From Flavobacteriales bacterium (GTDB taxonomy: Bacteria > Bacteroidota > Bacteroidia > Flavobacteriales_D > Crocinitomicaceae): 64,000 bases of DNA. Position numbers and translations under genes: made by a program. The DNA lies in assembly GCA_947462255.1 (NCBI GenBank), contig CANHOA010000005.1, forward strand, positions 62,001-126,000, written 5' to 3'. The notes beneath the pieces are model-generated. The model was not told the DNA's origin. It saw only the letters and a list, made by a program, of their open reading frames with translations, and did not search any database. Below are positions 62,858-64,000 of this stretch, in pieces; the first letter of the stretch is position 1, and each line of letters begins with the position of its first letter.

Positions 62858-63976
62858 ATGAGAATAGGCATTAACACCCGTAACCTTATTCCCAATAAAA
62901 TGGAAGGTTTTGGGCACTATACCTTTGAAATAGTATCACGATTAATTTCGAATCATCCCGAACATGAGTTTATTCTTTTTTTTGACCGTCCAATAGATCC
63001 ATCTTTTACGTTTGGTCCAAATGCTAAAGGCATTGTGTTATCACCACCAACTCGTCATCCAATTTTATACCTTATATGGTTTGAAATAAAATTACCAAGG
63101 GCCTTAAAAAAACATCGGATTGACTTATTTTATTCACCCGATGGTTATTGTTCACTAAGAACGAAAGTACCACAAGTGGCGGTCATTCACGATATTAATT
63201 TTGAGCATAACCCTAAGGATTTGCCCAAATTAATTGGAGCTTATTTGCGCTATTTCTTTCCTAAGTTCGCTCAGAAAGCAAAGCATATTATTACCGTATC
63301 GGAATACTCTAAATCGGATATACAGCAAACCTATAAAATTACGCCGGAGGGTATTAGCGTTATTCCAAACAGCTCCAACGACGTGTTTAAAGAAATTAGC
63401 CTATCGGAGCGAACAAAGACAAAAGCAACATGGACGCAGGAGCTTGATTATTTCTTGTTTGTAGGGTCCTTGCACCCAAGGAAAAACGTACAACGATTGA
63501 TCCATGCGTTTGAAATAATTGCATCTGAAAACAAGGAAATTCTCCTAGTGATTGTTGGGACAAAAATGTGGCGTTCGAGTACATTAAAGATTCCAAGTTC
63601 TCTTGATGACCGAATAATTTTTACAGGTCACCTTCCATTGGAAGAACTTGCAGCCATTATGGGAAGTGCTTTAGCCTTAACATACGTCCCATATTTTGAA
63701 GGGTTTGGCATTCCATTAGTTGAAGCCATGAAATGTGGCGTACCTATTTTGGCGGCCAATACCACTAGTTTACCGGAGGTTGCAGGGAATGCGGCCATTT
63801 ATTGTAATCCATTTGACACAGAAGAGATTGCCGAAGGGATGAGACAATTACTCACCAATAAATCCCTAAGAGAAGAGTTATCTCAAGTTGGTTTAAAACG
63901 AGCGGAATTATTTTCTTGGGATGCTTCTGCAGAAAAAGTTTGGACGATCTTAGAAAATACGATTTCAGGAAAATAG
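62858..63976 (+). CDS. Family 4 glycosyltransferase
   Basis: A 372-residue GT-B glycosyltransferase. It has an N-terminal domain with GFGHYTFEIVSRL and VAVIHDINFEHNP, and a C-terminal domain with FLFVGSLHPRKNVQRLIHAF and YVPYFEGFGIPLVEAMKCGVP, the EX7E acceptor/donor motif of GT4. It transfers sugars from nucleotide donors onto surface glycans or lipids. The start ATG follows the MBL gene by 3 nt. Confidence 0.92.
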   Translation: MRIGINTRNLIPNKMEGFGHYTFEIVSRLISNHPEHEFILFFDRPIDPSFTFGPNAKGIVLSPPTRHPILYLIWFEIKLPRALKKHRIDLFYSPDGYCSLRTKVPQVAVIHDINFEHNPKDLPKLIGAYLRYFFPKFAQKAKHIITVSEYSKSDIQQTYKITPEGISVIPNSSNDVFKEISLSERTKTKATWTQELDYFLFVGSLHPRKNVQRLIHAFEIIASENKEILLVIVGTKMWRSSTLKIPSSLDDRIIFTGHLPLEELAAIMGSALALTYVPYFEGFGIPLVEAMKCGVPILAANTTSLPEVAGNAAIYCNPFDTEEIAEGMRQLLTNKSLREELSQVGLKRAELFSWDASAEKVWTILENTISGK

Positions 63977-64000
63977 AAACCTCTTTATTTAAGGCATTTA

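Noticed and set aside
1-64000. CRISPR arrays, prophage, insertion sequences
   Set aside because: No regularly spaced direct repeats, transposase or phage genes are visible.

Overview
The window is about 64 kb of an AT-rich (roughly 38% G+C by eye) chromosome from a member of the Bacteroidota, most likely a Flavobacteriales-type organism. The evidence is the type IX secretion (T9SS) C-terminal sorting domains (type A and type B/gliding-associated), the SusC-like TonB-dependent receptor with an N-terminal carboxypeptidase-regulatory-like domain, the IPExxxVDY and DUF5916 families, bacillithiol synthesis (BshB1), and -7 promoter boxes of the Bacteroidota form TAnnTTTG instead of a sigma-70 -10 box. 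Most genes are ordinary housekeeping. I see no insertion sequence, prophage, CRISPR array or rRNA; there is one tRNA.

Layout. 1-5.5 kb: a truncated FkbM methyltransferase, pruA, recF plus a DciA-like DUF721 gene, and two secreted alpha/beta hydrolases. 5.5-10.2 kb: envelope proteins (DUF5916, a tandem OmpA protein, a beta-barrel) and DUF493. 10.3-18.1 kb: central metabolism (IPExxxVDY-pyk, gcvP-bshB1, a ZIP transporter, a methyltransferase, coaE). 18.1-22.1 kb: a minus-strand operon headed by a clear TPP (THI-box) riboswitch and encoding a TonB-dependent receptor plus a TonB-C-terminal-domain/outer-membrane-barrel fusion, which is a probable thiamine uptake unit. 22.3-30.1 kb: an accessory stretch with T9SS cargo, an ECF sigma factor overlapping a membrane-anchored barrel protein, a CAP-domain lipoprotein, a low-GC propeller-like protein and gene remnants. 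30.2-37 kb: a 3beta-HSD-like SDR overlapping a eukaryote-like steroid 5alpha-reductase, then a degenerate alpha/beta hydrolase, a UbiA-like protein and a small membrane protein, facing an RND/MMPL exporter coupled to asd. 38-48.8 kb: T9SS cargo, a TerB/LETM1-like protein, mtnA-metK, paaG-paaH, a WYL regulator and a conserved unknown. 48.8-64 kb: an MbnH/MbnP-like pair, an AddA/UvrD-type helicase-nuclease, a CTP-synthase-related protein lacking its nucleophile, a lipoprotein, tRNA-Arg(CCU), an M14 carboxypeptidase, a large SBBP/PKD adhesin-like protein, a metallo-hydrolase and a glycosyltransferase.

How genes work together. The clearest functional units are the TPP-controlled uptake operon, the steroid-like SDR/5alpha-reductase pair, metK-mtnA (SAM synthesis and methylthioadenosine recycling), the di-heme enzyme/MbnP pair, and the sigma/anti-sigma-like barrel pair. 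A genome-wide trait is also visible: at least nine genes have their TAnnTTTG box only 4-8 nt before the start codon, which implies leaderless or nearly leaderless mRNAs.
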